Assembly: GCA_023416195.1 (NCBI GenBank)
Contig: JAEZID010000177.1
Span: 1 to 20,561 of the forward strand
Direction of reading: 5' to 3'
Source: Pseudomonadota bacterium
GTDB lineage: Bacteria; Pseudomonadota; Alphaproteobacteria; Azospirillales; Azospirillaceae
DNA: 20,561 nt
In this document: in pieces, positions 1 to 7,821 of the stretch
Numbering within the stretch: the first letter of the stretch is position 1
How the letters are laid out: each line of letters begins with the position of its first letter
Notes under the pieces: model-generated
What the model was told of the DNA's origin: nothing
The model's input: only the letters and a program-made list of their open reading frames with translations
The model's database searches: none
Position numbers and translations under genes: made by a program

Positions 1-258
1 CAGTTCGTGGCGATGCGCCTGTGGGACGAGGAACCGGCCCTGACCGACAAGCCGCAGAGCCGGCGCGAGTACGAGACCGTGGGCTTCGTCATCGCCGGCC
101 GCGCCGAACTGCACGTCGAAGGGCAGATCGTCCAACTGCGCCCCGGTGATTCCTGGGTCGTGCCCAAGGGCGCCCTGCACAGCTACCGCATCCTGGAGCG
201 CTTCCAGGCGGTGGAGGCCACGTCGCCCCCGGCGCAGGCGCACGGCGGGGACAGGTGA
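1..258 (+). CDS. Cupin-domain protein, 3' part only (5' end outside window)
   Basis: The open frame enters from the left edge in frame 1 and ends at TGA 256-258, so only the last 85 codons are visible. Residues matching the second half of a cupin beta-barrel can be seen: GFVIAGRAELHVEG, then LRPGDSWVVPKGALHSYRI, which is the family's G(X)5HXH...PXG(X)2H-type pattern with Pro-x-Gly followed by His. Cupins of this small single-domain type bind a metal or small molecule in the barrel; the substrate cannot be told. A GTG at 7-9 and an ATG at 13-15 could act as starts, but the cupin sequence is already under way there, so the true start is probably upstream of the window. The gene converges on the gapR-like gene across the hairpin at 261-289. 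Confidence 0.75.
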   Translation, partial: QFVAMRLWDEEPALTDKPQSRREYETVGFVIAGRAELHVEGQIVQLRPGDSWVVPKGALHSYRILERFQAVEATSPPAQAHGGDR

Positions 259-260
259 TA

Positions 261-289
261 TCCCCCTCCCGGTGGGGCCGGGAGAGGGA
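261..289. terminator. Bidirectional hairpin terminator between convergent genes
   Basis: Left arm T261 to G272 (TCCCCCTCCCGG) pairs with C278 to A289 (CCGGGAGAGGGA) around a five-base TGGGG loop. That gives 12 paired positions with one C-A mismatch (265/285). It begins two bases after the cupin stop and lies just beyond the gapR-like stop (307) on the other strand, the position expected for a shared terminator. Neither side has a long T tract, so termination efficiency is inferred. Confidence 0.65.
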
Positions 290-306
290 AACCAGCAGCG
301 CGCGCC

Positions 307-588
307 TTACTCGGCCGGTTCGGGCATGACCACGTCCAGCGGCGTGCCAGTGGCGTGGGCGTACAGCATCAGGTCGTTCAGAAGCTCGGCCTCCTGCTCG
401 CCGGCGTCCTTGCGGCGGATGGCCACCAGCTTGTCCAGCGCCTTGACGTTGAAGCCGGCGGCCTTGGCCTCGCCGCGCAGATCCTTCAGGTCGGCCTTCA
501 GGCCGTCGATCTCGTCCATCAGCCGTTCCATGCGGTCGGCGAACTGCTTCAACTGGTCGGCGGCGGTGTTGTTGAACCCGATCGTCAC
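307..588 (-). CDS. gapR: GapR-family (DUF2312) nucleoid-associated DNA-binding protein
   Basis: A small protein of 93 residues in the size range of Caulobacter GapR. GapR is a helical protein that binds overtwisted DNA and is conserved across alphaproteobacteria. The sequence shows the family signature NTAADQLKQFADRMERL near the N-terminus, a heptad-rich acidic/basic helix (DEIDGLKADLKDLRGEAKAA), the conserved GFNVKALDKLVAIRRKD segment and the acidic QEAELLNDLMLYAHATG tail. The start is taken as GTG 588-586, because an AGGGAG Shine-Dalgarno lies 10 bases upstream and the DUF2312 signature begins a few residues in. A longer frame back to 696 adds a Pro/Arg-rich stretch unlike the family. It is transcribed divergently from the ammonia-lyase gene. 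Confidence 0.85.
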   Translation of the reverse strand: MTIGFNNTAADQLKQFADRMERLMDEIDGLKADLKDLRGEAKAAGFNVKALDKLVAIRRKDAGEQEAELLNDLMLYAHATGTPLDVVMPEPAE

Positions 589-682
589 GACGGAAAAACT
601 CCCTTCAGGAATGGACCCCGCCCGATGTCGGGCCGGGAGGCCGGCGGCGGGGGGAGGGGCTGTTAGCACAGCTCGCGGCCGT

Positions 683-696
683 TTGTCCGGGGACAA
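683..696. promoter_or_regulatory. Dyad TTGTCC-GG-GGACAA in a divergent promoter region
   Basis: A perfect 6-bp inverted repeat with a 2-bp centre sits in the 173-bp gap between the divergent gapR-like (start 588) and dpaL (start 762) genes. A -35-like TTGACG follows at 706-711, pointing towards dpaL, but no convincing -10 box was found. The dyad could be an operator for either gene; no cognate regulator is recognised and the symmetry could be chance. Confidence 0.25.
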
Positions 697-761
697 CGGG
701 CCGGCTTGACGCGGTGCGGCACGCAGTGCTTTCGTGCGAAATGGCCTGGAGAGCGAAACCG

Positions 762-1991
762 ATGTCCGACCTGCCCCCGCTTGGCACCCCGCGTCTCTTT
801 TCCAACCCGCGCGCCGATCACGAGCGTGCTTACGGCCCCTCCGAACGCGCGATTCTCAGCCGCGCCGCCTTCGAGGAGGCCATGACGGAAATCGGGGCCT
901 GGCCGGGCTACGCCCCGACGCCGCTGCGTTCCCTGCCGGGGCTGGCGCGGGCGGCGGGCATCGACCGCATCTGGTACAAGGACGAAGGCTTCCGCTTCAA
1001 CCTGAACAGCTTCAAGGCGCTGGGCGGCGCCTACGCCGTGCTGCGCCTGCTGGCGCGCGAGGTGCAGGCCCGCGTGCCCGGCGTTCCGGTGACCGCGCTG
1101 GACCTCGTCGTCGGGCGCTACGGCAAGATCACCCGAACTCTCACCGTGACCACCGCCACCGACGGCAACCATGGCCGCTCGGTCGCCTGGGGCGCGCAGG
1201 TGTTCGGCTGCAACTGCGTGATCTATGTGCCGGCGAAGTGCTCCGAAGGTCGTCAGGCGGCCATCGAGTCCTACGACGCCCGCGTCGTCCGCGTCGACGG
1301 CACCTACGACGACGCGGTGCGGCGGGCGGCCTCCGACGCGGCGGCCAACGGCTGGTACGTGGTCTCCGACACCTCCTACACCGGCTACATGGACACGCCC
1401 CGCGACGTGATGCAGGGCTACACGGTGATGGTGGAGGAGGCGATTTCCCAGCTTCCCGCCAGCGAGCGGCCGACCCACGTCTTTATCCAGGGCGGGGTGG
1501 GGGCTCTGCCTGCCGCCGTCTGCGGCCATCTGTGGGAGACCTGGGGCCGCCAGCGCCCGCGCCTCGTGGTGGTGGAGCCGCACAGCGCCGATTGCCTCTA
1601 CCGCAGCGCCGTCGCGGGCCGCCCGGCCAAGGCCGAAGGCGACCTCGACACGGTCATGGCCGGCTTGGCCTGCGGAGAGGTGTCGCTGCTCGCCTGGGCG
1701 ATCCTGGAGCGCGGGGCCGACGATTTCCTGACCATTCCCGACGAGGCGGCGGTCGCCACCATGCGCCTGCTGGCCGAGGGCAAGCACGGCAACCGTCCCA
1801 TCGTGGCCGGCGAGTCGGGCGTGGCCGGTCTTGCCGCCCTGCTGTGCGCGGCGGCGGACCCGGAGGCGCGCCTCGGCCTGGGCCTTGCCCCCGACGCCCG
1901 CGTGCTGGTCTTCGGCACCGAAGGCGCCACCGACCCGGAGGTCTACCGGAGCATCGTCGGCCGTTTGCCGGAGGCGGTCGTCCATGGTTGA
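762..1991 (+). CDS. dpaL: Diaminopropionate ammonia-lyase (PLP enzyme)
   Basis: The 409-residue product matches the fold-type II PLP enzyme DpaL (YgeX; about 400 residues), which cleaves 2,3-diaminopropionate to pyruvate and two ammonia. Visible marks are: NSFKALGGAYA with the presumed Schiff-base Lys85; TATDGNHGRSVAW (residues 131-143), whose Asp134 probably corresponds to the catalytic Asp of characterised DpaL; the glycine phosphate loop QGGVGALPAAV; and the C-terminal GTEGATDPEVY. ATG 762 is chosen because GGAGAG at 748-753 is eight bases upstream; the open frame extends 16 codons further back without a ribosome site. The PLP aminotransferase gene follows 155 bp downstream on the same strand, suggesting a shared amino-acid catabolic role. 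A slightly longer stretch than usual seems to separate the Lys and Asp motifs. Confidence 0.9.
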   Translation: MSDLPPLGTPRLFSNPRADHERAYGPSERAILSRAAFEEAMTEIGAWPGYAPTPLRSLPGLARAAGIDRIWYKDEGFRFNLNSFKALGGAYAVLRLLAREVQARVPGVPVTALDLVVGRYGKITRTLTVTTATDGNHGRSVAWGAQVFGCNCVIYVPAKCSEGRQAAIESYDARVVRVDGTYDDAVRRAASDAAANGWYVVSDTSYTGYMDTPRDVMQGYTVMVEEAISQLPASERPTHVFIQGGVGALPAAVCGHLWETWGRQRPRLVVVEPHSADCLYRSAVAGRPAKAEGDLDTVMAGLACGEVSLLAWAILERGADDFLTIPDEAAVATMRLLAEGKHGNRPIVAGESGVAGLAALLCAAADPEARLGLGLAPDARVLVFGTEGATDPEVYRSIVGRLPEAVVHG

Positions 1992-2146
1992 GGGGGGGTG
2001 GCCGACAGTAGCGGCGTGACCGGTTCCTCCGGCCTGTGTTCGGCGACGCCGGTCTTTGACGGCCGGTCGATCTCTTGCGCTTGCGGACGCTGCCGGTCCA
2101 CCATGGCGGCCGTTGGCCAACCAAGAAATCGAACGGACATCAGGGA

Positions 2147-3334
2147 ATGGACCGGAGAGACACCAACCCGCTCGTAACCTCCACCGAGGCCCCGCCGATC
2201 GCCGAGGCGTGGCGCTGGGTCGAAGGGCGCAGCTTCCCGGCGGACAAGCCGCTGATCGACCTCTGCCAGGCGGTTCCCGGCTACCCGCCGGCCCCGGCGC
2301 TGACCACCCACCTCGCCGAGCAGGTCCAGGCCCCGGACACCGCCCGCTACACCGGCATTGACGGCATTCCGCCGTTGCGCGCGGCGCTGGCCGCCCGCAC
2401 CAGCGCCCTCTACGACGCGGAGGTGACGGCCGACGAGGTGCTGATCGCCGCCGGCTGCAACCAGGCCTTCGCCATCGCCGTCATGACGCTGGCCCGCGCG
2501 GGCGAGAACGTGATCCTGCCGGCGCCCTGGTACTTCAACCACAAGATGACCCTGGATCTGCTGGGCATCGAGGCCCGGCCGCTGCCGCTGCACGAGTCCA
2601 ACGGCCTGCTCCCCGATCCGGCGGAGGCCGAGCGGCTGATCGACGCCAACACCCGCGCCCTGGTCCTCATCACGCCCAACAACCCCACGGGCGCCATCGC
2701 CCCACCGGAGACCATCGCCGCCCTCTATGAACTGTGCGAGCGGCGCGGCATCCGCCTGCTGCTGGACGAGACCTACCGGGACTTCCCGGACTGGCGGGGG
2801 CGGGCGCCGCATGACCTGTTCCGCCGGCCGGACTGGCGGCGGACGCTGGTGCATCTCTACAGTTTTTCGAAGGTCTACAGCCTCGCCGGCTACCGTGTCG
2901 GCGCGGTGATCGCCGACGCCGCGTTTCAGTGGAACGCCCGCAAGGTGATGGATTGCCTCGCCATCTGCGCCCCCAACATCGGGCAGAAGGCGGCCCTCTA
3001 CGGGCTTGAGCAACTGGAATCCTGGGTGGCCGAGAAGCGCGCCGACATCGCCGCCCGCGTCGCCGCCTTCCGCAAGGCGATGGAGGACAGCGGCACCGGC
3101 TACCGCATCGCCAGCATCGGCGCCTATTTCGCCTATGTCCGGCATCCCTTCGGCGACAAGCCGGCGCGAAACGTGGCCGAGGGGCTGGCCCGCGACCACA
3201 ACATCCTCTGCCTGCCCGGCTCCATGTTCGGCCCCGGACAGGATGCCTATCTGCGCTTCGCCTTCGCCAACGTGGACGCCGCCGTCATGCCGGAGATCGC
3301 GCGGCGGCTCGTCCTCAGTGAATCAGGTCGGTGA
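2147..3334 (+). CDS. Class I/II pyridoxal-phosphate aminotransferase
   Basis: A 395-residue fold-type I aminotransferase of the aspartate aminotransferase superfamily. Landmarks in order are: ARYTGIDGIPPLRAALA (substrate-side loop), AAGCNQAFAIAV (cofactor phosphate loop), PAPWYFNHKM, the NNPTG motif, LLLDETYRDF (Asp that contacts the pyridine nitrogen and Tyr), and SFSKVYSLAGYRVG with the PLP lysine Lys242. The C-terminal PGSMFGPGQDAYLRFAFAN includes the arginine that normally binds the substrate carboxylate. The amino donor cannot be read from sequence. ATG 2147 is the only plausible Met near the conserved start. It is preceded by CAGGGA directly abutting the codon, so the ribosome site is poor. 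The last 20 bases overlap the tail of the convergent gene on the other strand. Confidence 0.88.
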   Translation: MDRRDTNPLVTSTEAPPIAEAWRWVEGRSFPADKPLIDLCQAVPGYPPAPALTTHLAEQVQAPDTARYTGIDGIPPLRAALAARTSALYDAEVTADEVLIAAGCNQAFAIAVMTLARAGENVILPAPWYFNHKMTLDLLGIEARPLPLHESNGLLPDPAEAERLIDANTRALVLITPNNPTGAIAPPETIAALYELCERRGIRLLLDETYRDFPDWRGRAPHDLFRRPDWRRTLVHLYSFSKVYSLAGYRVGAVIADAAFQWNARKVMDCLAICAPNIGQKAALYGLEQLESWVAEKRADIAARVAAFRKAMEDSGTGYRIASIGAYFAYVRHPFGDKPARNVAEGLARDHNILCLPGSMFGPGQDAYLRFAFANVDAAVMPEIARRLVLSESGR

Positions 3335-3983
3335 CGACGTTGGCGCCGACCGCGGTCAGGCGGTCCGCCCGCTCGCGGTAATCCACGCTGCCGGAAAAGC
3401 CGCCGGCCGCCCGGACATGCTCGATCCAGCCCTGTGAGACGCCCAGGGAGACGAGGCGCTTCACCATCATGTCGGTGGAGCGCAGCGTCATCCGGCCGTT
3501 CTCGGCCAGACGCGGCGCGTGCACCATGAACTCGGCCGTCGGGGCGGCGTAGCGCGGATAGCCGGCGAGGTAGAGGCCGACGCACATGCTCTCGCAGGAC
3601 TCGCCGCCCTTGACGCGGGTGGCGATGGGACGGCCCGCCTGACGTTCGGTCAGCATCAGGTCTATCATGCGGTAGCCGGCCGTCGTGAAGCCGCCGGGGC
3701 TCGACAGTTCGACCGTCACCGGCTTGCCCGCCGGAACGCCGCGCAGGGCGTCGGTGAAGCGCTGCTCCACGCCGGGGGTGATGATCCCGTCGATGCGCAG
3801 GAGGGTGGAGCCGGCCTGATCGATCCGGACCAGGGTGGCGTCCGGAAACTCCGGCGTGGTCGGGGGTGCGGGCTGGGGAACCATCCGGGCCACCGACACG
3901 CTGTCGGAGGACGCGGCGCAGGCGGCACCAACGCTCAGCAGCGTCGCGAAAGCCATGATCCGTGCGGTGGCGCGAAACGACAT
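3315..3983 (-). CDS. Secreted ClpP/crotonase-fold protein of COG3904 type
   Basis: A 222-residue protein with a Sec signal peptide (hydrophobic residues about 8-21, likely cleavage after Ala-Cys-Ala23) followed by a ClpP-like domain. VELSSPGGFTTAGY (92-104) corresponds to the oxyanion-strand SPGG motif. GGESCESMCVGLYLAG carries the presumed nucleophile Ser132, flanked by Cys130 and Cys134. AEFMVHAPR carries His155. This arrangement is typical of predicted periplasmic ClpP-like proteins, whose substrates are largely unknown. ATG 3983-3981 is supported by GAGGAG a few bases upstream and by the signal peptide; a longer frame would bury the signal sequence. It is divergent from the esterase gene at 4115 and convergent with the aminotransferase, overlapping it by 20 bp. 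Confidence 0.75.
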   Translation of the reverse strand: MSFRATARIMAFATLLSVGAACAASSDSVSVARMVPQPAPPTTPEFPDATLVRIDQAGSTLLRIDGIITPGVEQRFTDALRGVPAGKPVTVELSSPGGFTTAGYRMIDLMLTERQAGRPIATRVKGGESCESMCVGLYLAGYPRYAAPTAEFMVHAPRLAENGRMTLRSTDMMVKRLVSLGVSQGWIEHVRAAGGFSGSVDYRERADRLTAVGANVVTDLIH

Positions 3984-4047
3984 GCCAATCTCCTCGTTCT
4001 GCCGAGGAGCGTGGCGGGAAAAGCTTGCGCTATGGTTAACGGCGCCC

Positions 4048-4063
4048 TTGCCCGAAAGGGCAA
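4048..4063. other. Perfect hairpin with GAAA tetraloop in a divergent intergenic region
   Basis: TTGCCC (4048-4053) and GGGCAA (4058-4063) form a perfect 6-bp stem closed by GAAA, a stable GNRA-type loop. It lies between the divergent start codons at 3983 and 4115, so if transcribed it would be in the 5' leader of the downstream esterase gene. No T run follows, so it is not an obvious terminator. Function unknown. Confidence 0.4.
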
Positions 4064-4114
4064 CATCCGCCGACTCTGGCTGTTTGTGAAAGAAAACGCC
4101 AATTCGGCTGCGGG

Positions 4115-4990
4115 ATGAAGAAGCAAGTTTGCGCATATTGCGCCGCAATCGTGCTGTTTTTGTGGCCGTCGTTCGGCATAGCGGCAGATTGGGTTAAGAA
4201 TGTGGCGGTGCAGCATCCGTCCGCCGGTTGCGGCTGGCCAGCGCCGGAAACGCCGCCGGTCGTGCTGACCGTGGACGGCCGTCCCCGCGATCTCCTCGCC
4301 GTCTTTCCGCCGGATTACCGGCCGGACCGCCCGCATGCCTTGGTGGTGGCCTTTCATGGGCGCACCAACAGCAACGCGGAGGTGCGCCGCTATTTCGACC
4401 TGGAGCGTCACGCGGCCGAGCCAACCATCTTCGTCTATCCGGCCAGCCTGAAGGATGGCTCCGGCCGCAACGTCTGGGCCGATCCCGGCGACAAGCCGGA
4501 AAGCTTGCGCGATTTCAAATTCTTCGACGCTATTCTTCAAGCGTTTGCGCAAAGCCACTGCATCGACCGCAGCCGCGTTTTCGTGGTCGGGCATTCGTTG
4601 GGGGCGTCCTTCGCCAACAGCCTCGCCTGCGCGCGGGGCGACGTGATCCGCGGGCTGGCCAGCGTCGGCGGCGGCATCCAAAGGCCCAAGGACTGTCGGG
4701 GGCCGGTCGCCGCCATGCTGGTGCACAACCCGCGCGACGCCCAGGTGCCGATCGGCGAGGGGCTGCGGGTGCGCAACGCGCTGCTCGACCAGGACGGCCT
4801 GACGACCGGCAGTGAGCCGGACTTGCCACGGCGCTTCAACTGCCGCCGATATGGGTATGAAAAATCTGAAAATCCGGTGCTGTGGTGCCCGTCCCCGGAC
4901 GACCGCACCCGGTCCGGCCGCTTCTATCCGCACCAGTGGCCAGCCGGCACGGGCGAGGCGTTCATGCATTTCTTCGCCAGCCTGGACTGA
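4115..4990 (+). CDS. Secreted poly(3-hydroxybutyrate) depolymerase / feruloyl-esterase-like hydrolase (LpqC/COG3509 type)
   Basis: A 291-residue alpha/beta hydrolase with an N-terminal signal peptide (basic MKK, hydrophobic core about 10-22, probable cut after GIA23). It has an oxyanion-loop HG at 81-82 (VVAFHGRTNSN), the nucleophile elbow VVGHSLGASFA with Ser161, a probable acid Asp208 in HNPRDAQVP, and a probable His273 in YPHQWPAG. Several cysteines (39, 149, 194, 243, 258) suit disulfides in the periplasm or outside. Enzymes of this family cleave short polyester or aromatic ester bonds; which substrate applies here cannot be told. The ATG at 4115 has only a weak GGG upstream, but the signal peptide starts there. 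It is followed 85 bp later by the ABC transporter genes on the same strand. Confidence 0.8.
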   Translation: MKKQVCAYCAAIVLFLWPSFGIAADWVKNVAVQHPSAGCGWPAPETPPVVLTVDGRPRDLLAVFPPDYRPDRPHALVVAFHGRTNSNAEVRRYFDLERHAAEPTIFVYPASLKDGSGRNVWADPGDKPESLRDFKFFDAILQAFAQSHCIDRSRVFVVGHSLGASFANSLACARGDVIRGLASVGGGIQRPKDCRGPVAAMLVHNPRDAQVPIGEGLRVRNALLDQDGLTTGSEPDLPRRFNCRRYGYEKSENPVLWCPSPDDRTRSGRFYPHQWPAGTGEAFMHFFASLD

Positions 4991-5030
4991 CTCCAAACAA
5001 TCCGCTACCCCCATTGCCGATTGAAGGTTG

Positions 5031-5068
5031 TTCCGCCAAGATGATCGGAAAAACGATCAGGGACGGAA
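5031..5068 (+). promoter_or_regulatory. Nested leader hairpin covering the ribosome-binding region of the ABC ATPase gene
   Basis: The inner stem TGATCG (5042-5047) and CGATCA (5054-5059) closes a GAAAAA loop. The outer stem TTCCG (5031-5035) pairs with CGGAA (5064-5068), and CC (5036-5037) can add pairs with GG (5061-5062). The right arm contains the purine-rich GGGACGG that would serve as Shine-Dalgarno for the ATG at 5076. The fold could therefore mask ribosome binding. No named riboswitch signature is present; regulation is inference. Confidence 0.4.
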
Positions 5069-5075
5069 CGCACCA

Positions 5076-5930
5076 ATGGCTGAAGCCGCCACCACGGCGC
5101 CCGCCCTCCGCCCGGAGGGAACGGAGACACCCGCCCTTCGGCTGGAGGGCGTGACCTGCACCTTTCCATCCCCGGACGGACGTGGGAGCACCTACACCGC
5201 CGTCCGGGGCGTCAGCTTCACGGTCGCGGCCGGGGAGTTCGTGTCCATCGTCGGCCCGACCGGCAGCGGCAAGTCGACGCTGCTGAACGTCGCCGCCGGC
5301 CTGCTGGAACCCAGCGAGGGGCAGGCGTTCGCTTTCGGCCAGCCGGTCAACGGCATCAATCCGCTGGCCGGCTACATGTTCCAGGCGGACGCTCTGATGC
5401 CCTGGAAGTCGGCGCTGGAGAACGTCGCCGCCGGCCTGGAATTCCGCGGCGTGCCGAAGCGCGAGGCGGAGGAGCGCGCCCGCCCCTGGCTGGCCCGCGT
5501 CGGGCTGGACCGTTTCGGCGACCGCTACCCGCACCAACTCTCCGGCGGCATGCGCAAGCGCGTGGCGCTGGCCCAGACGCTGATCGTCGATCCGAAGATC
5601 GTGCTGATGGACGAGCCCTTCTCGGCGCTCGACATCCAGACCCGGCAGATGATGGAGAACGAACTGCTCGACCTCTGGTCGGCGGACCGCAAGTCCGTGG
5701 TCTTCATCACCCACGACCTGGAGGAGGCCATCTCCATGTCCGACCGGGTTCTGGTCCTGTCCGCCGGCCCCGGCGCGCGGCTGATCGGCGAGTATCCGGT
5801 GGATCTGGAGCGTCCGCGCGACGTGGCCGAGATCCGCATGACTCCGCATTTCCTCGACCTGCACCGGGAGATCTGGGGGCAGCTGCGCGAGGAAGTGCTG
5901 AAGGGCTACGCCCAGACCAAGCTGAAGTGA
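5076..5930 (+). CDS. ABC importer ATP-binding protein, NitT/TauT (SsuB/TauB-like) family
   Basis: This 284-residue protein is the nucleotide-binding subunit of a nitrate/sulfonate/taurine-type importer. Walker A GPTGSGKST is at 60-68, the Q-loop Gln103 in MFQADALMPW, the ABC signature LSGGMRKR from 155, Walker B IVLMDEP from 175, and the switch His213 in ITHDLEEA. The MFQ..LMPW segment and the D-loop FSALD are typical of SsuB/TauB/NrtD proteins. The start ATG 5076 follows a GGGACGG-containing leader. An alternative frame opening further upstream at 5028 adds residues that look like untranslated leader. The permease begins six bases after the stop, so these genes form one operon. The transported compound cannot be assigned. 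Confidence 0.92.
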   Translation: MAEAATTAPALRPEGTETPALRLEGVTCTFPSPDGRGSTYTAVRGVSFTVAAGEFVSIVGPTGSGKSTLLNVAAGLLEPSEGQAFAFGQPVNGINPLAGYMFQADALMPWKSALENVAAGLEFRGVPKREAEERARPWLARVGLDRFGDRYPHQLSGGMRKRVALAQTLIVDPKIVLMDEPFSALDIQTRQMMENELLDLWSADRKSVVFITHDLEEAISMSDRVLVLSAGPGARLIGEYPVDLERPRDVAEIRMTPHFLDLHREIWGQLREEVLKGYAQTKLK

Positions 5931-5936
5931 GACGCC

Positions 5937-6746
5937 ATGGCCGTAGCCCGCACCAAACGCCTGCCGAGCCGCCCCGTGATCCTGCTGTTGCAGGTGGCGG
6001 TTCTCATCGGTTTCTTCCTGCTCTGGCACGTCCTGACGGCGACGAACATCCTGAGCCCCTTCTTCTTCGGCACGCCGCTGGCGGTGCTGGAACGCACTTG
6101 GAACGACTTCGCATCAGGAGTGATCTGGTACCATCTGGGCATCACGCTGCTGGAGACCGCGCTGGCCTTCGCCATCGGCACCGTGGCCGGCATCGCCTTC
6201 GGCTTCTGGTTCGCCCGCGCGCCGTTGGTCTCCGTCGTGTTCGACCCCTACATCAAGGCGGTGAACGCGCTGCCCCGCGTGGTGCTGGCGCCGATCTTCG
6301 CGCTGTGGCTCGGCCTCGGCATCTGGTCGAAGGTGGCGCTGGGGGTGACGCTGGTCTTCTTCATCGTCTTCTTCAACGTCTACCAGGGCGTGAAGGAGGT
6401 CAGCCCCGTGGTGCTGGCCAACGCGCGGATGCTGGGAGCGAGCAACCGCCACCTGTTCCGCCACGTCTACCTGCCGTCCGCCCTGTCCTGGGTCTTTTCC
6501 AGCCTGCACACAGCGGTCGGCTTTGCCATGGTCGGCGCGGTGGTGGGCGAGTATCTGGGATCCGCCGCCGGCCTCGGCTACCGCATCCATCAGGCGGAGG
6601 GCGTGTTCGACACGGTCGGCGTGTTCTCCGGCATGCTTGTGCTGACCATCTTCGTGGTGGTCATCGACGTGGCCGTGACGGTCATCGAAAAGCGCCTGCT
6701 GCACTGGCGCCCGCAAGAGGCCCAGACCACCAACGCGCAAGGTTGA
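5937..6746 (+). CDS. ABC importer permease, NitT/TauT (SsuC/TauC-like) family
   Basis: A 269-residue inner-membrane protein with about six predicted transmembrane segments (about 13-34, 68-92, 112-128, 132-148, 190-206 and 230-252). The cytoplasmic coupling loop with the EAA-type motif is at about 160-181 (VLANARMLGASNRHLFRHVY), the region that docks on the ATPase. Length and layout match SsuC/TauC permeases. It starts six bases after the ATPase stop and is followed 30 bp later by the binding-protein gene, giving ATPase-permease-binding protein order. Substrate unknown: the family moves nitrate, sulfonates, taurine, pyrimidine precursors and other small anions or heterocycles. Confidence 0.92.
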   Translation: MAVARTKRLPSRPVILLLQVAVLIGFFLLWHVLTATNILSPFFFGTPLAVLERTWNDFASGVIWYHLGITLLETALAFAIGTVAGIAFGFWFARAPLVSVVFDPYIKAVNALPRVVLAPIFALWLGLGIWSKVALGVTLVFFIVFFNVYQGVKEVSPVVLANARMLGASNRHLFRHVYLPSALSWVFSSLHTAVGFAMVGAVVGEYLGSAAGLGYRIHQAEGVFDTVGVFSGMLVLTIFVVVIDVAVTVIEKRLLHWRPQEAQTTNAQG

Positions 6747-6776
6747 ACGAAATCAAAACATTATGGGAGGACGCTC

Positions 6777-7796
6777 ATGCGCATTCGGAACCTGATCGCC
6801 GTCGCGGCGGTCGCGCTGGCCTTCGCGGCCGGCGGGGCCAACGCTCAGCAGGTCGAGAAGACGGATCTGAAGCTGGCGGTCGGCGGCAAGCCGCTGCTCT
6901 ACTACCTGCCGCTGACGCTGGCCGAACGGCTCGGCTACTTCAAGGAGGCCGGGCTGAACGTCGAGATCAACGACTTCGGCGGCGGCGCCAAGAGTCTTCA
7001 GGCGCTCGTCGGCGGCTCGGCGGACGTGGTGACCGGCGCCTACGACCACACGGTCCAGATGCAGGCGAAGAACCAGCCCATCGTCGCCGTGGCGCTGCTC
7101 GGCCGCTATCCCGGCATCGTGCTGGCCTCGGTGAAGAAGGCGGGCGACATCAAGTCGGTCAAGGAACTGAAGGGCAAGAAGATCGGCGTGACGGCGCCGG
7201 GTTCCTCCACCAACTTCATGGTCAACTACCTGCTGACCCGGAACGGCATGAAGCCGGAGGACGTGTCCTTCATCGGCGTGGGCGGCGGCCCCAGCGCCGT
7301 GGCGGCGGTGAAGCGCGGCGAGATCGACGCCATCGCCAACCTCGACCCGGTCATCAGCCAGCTTGAGGCGGACGGCGACATCACCCCCATCGCCGACACC
7401 CGCACCGAGAAGGGTACGCTCGACACCTACGGCGGGCCGTACCCGGCGGCGGTTCTCTACGCCACCCAGTCCTTCGTGGAGAAGAACCCGAAGACCACCC
7501 AGGCGCTGGTGGACGTGTTCGTGAAGACGCTGAAGTGGCTCGATCAGGCCAAGACGGAGGACGTGCTGAAGGTGCTGCCGCCGGAGTATTTCCTCGGCAA
7601 TCAGACGCTCTACGCCCAGGCGTTCGAGCATTCGAAGCCGACCTACTCCCCCGACGGGCGCTTCACCCAGGCGGGGGCCGAGGCCGCCTACACGGTGCTG
7701 AAGGCCTTCGACCCGGCGGTGGCGTCGGCGAGCATCGACCTTTCCAAGACCTACACGAACAGCTTCGTGGAGGACGCCCACAAGCGCTTGAAGTGA
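6777..7796 (+). CDS. Periplasmic substrate-binding protein, NMT1/THI5-like (NitT/TauT importer)
   Basis: A 339-residue protein with a clear Sec signal peptide (cut predicted after Ala23, ANA|QQ). The mature part has the NMT1/THI5-like fold hallmarks: YYLPLTLAERLGYFKEAGLNVEI near the N-terminus, the DFGGGAKSLQALVGGSADVV segment, the inter-lobe KKIGVTAPGSSTNFMV and a GGGPSAVAAVKRGEIDAI strand-turn-helix. Such proteins deliver ligand to the SsuC-type permease encoded just upstream. The start is firm: GGGAGG lies six bases before ATG 6777. A strong hairpin follows 25 bp after the stop, suggesting the transport operon ends here. No nearby biosynthetic gene names the ligand; the two PLP enzymes upstream hint at a nitrogen compound, but only weakly. 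Confidence 0.9.
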   Translation: MRIRNLIAVAAVALAFAAGGANAQQVEKTDLKLAVGGKPLLYYLPLTLAERLGYFKEAGLNVEINDFGGGAKSLQALVGGSADVVTGAYDHTVQMQAKNQPIVAVALLGRYPGIVLASVKKAGDIKSVKELKGKKIGVTAPGSSTNFMVNYLLTRNGMKPEDVSFIGVGGGPSAVAAVKRGEIDAIANLDPVISQLEADGDITPIADTRTEKGTLDTYGGPYPAAVLYATQSFVEKNPKTTQALVDVFVKTLKWLDQAKTEDVLKVLPPEYFLGNQTLYAQAFEHSKPTYSPDGRFTQAGAEAAYTVLKAFDPAVASASIDLSKTYTNSFVEDAHKRLK

Positions 7797-7821
7797 TGAA
7801 CTGCCGGAAATGACGGATTGT

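Noticed and set aside
3900..3983. Lipoprotein signal (Cys22) in the secreted ClpP-like protein
   Set aside because: The residues before the Cys (VGAA) lack the Leu/Val/Ile at -3 of a lipobox; an ordinary signal-peptidase I site after Ala23 fits better.
4991..5075. A TPP riboswitch upstream of the NMT1/THI5-like importer
   Set aside because: The leader is too short and lacks the conserved CUGAGA and ACCUG elements; only the masking hairpin is present.
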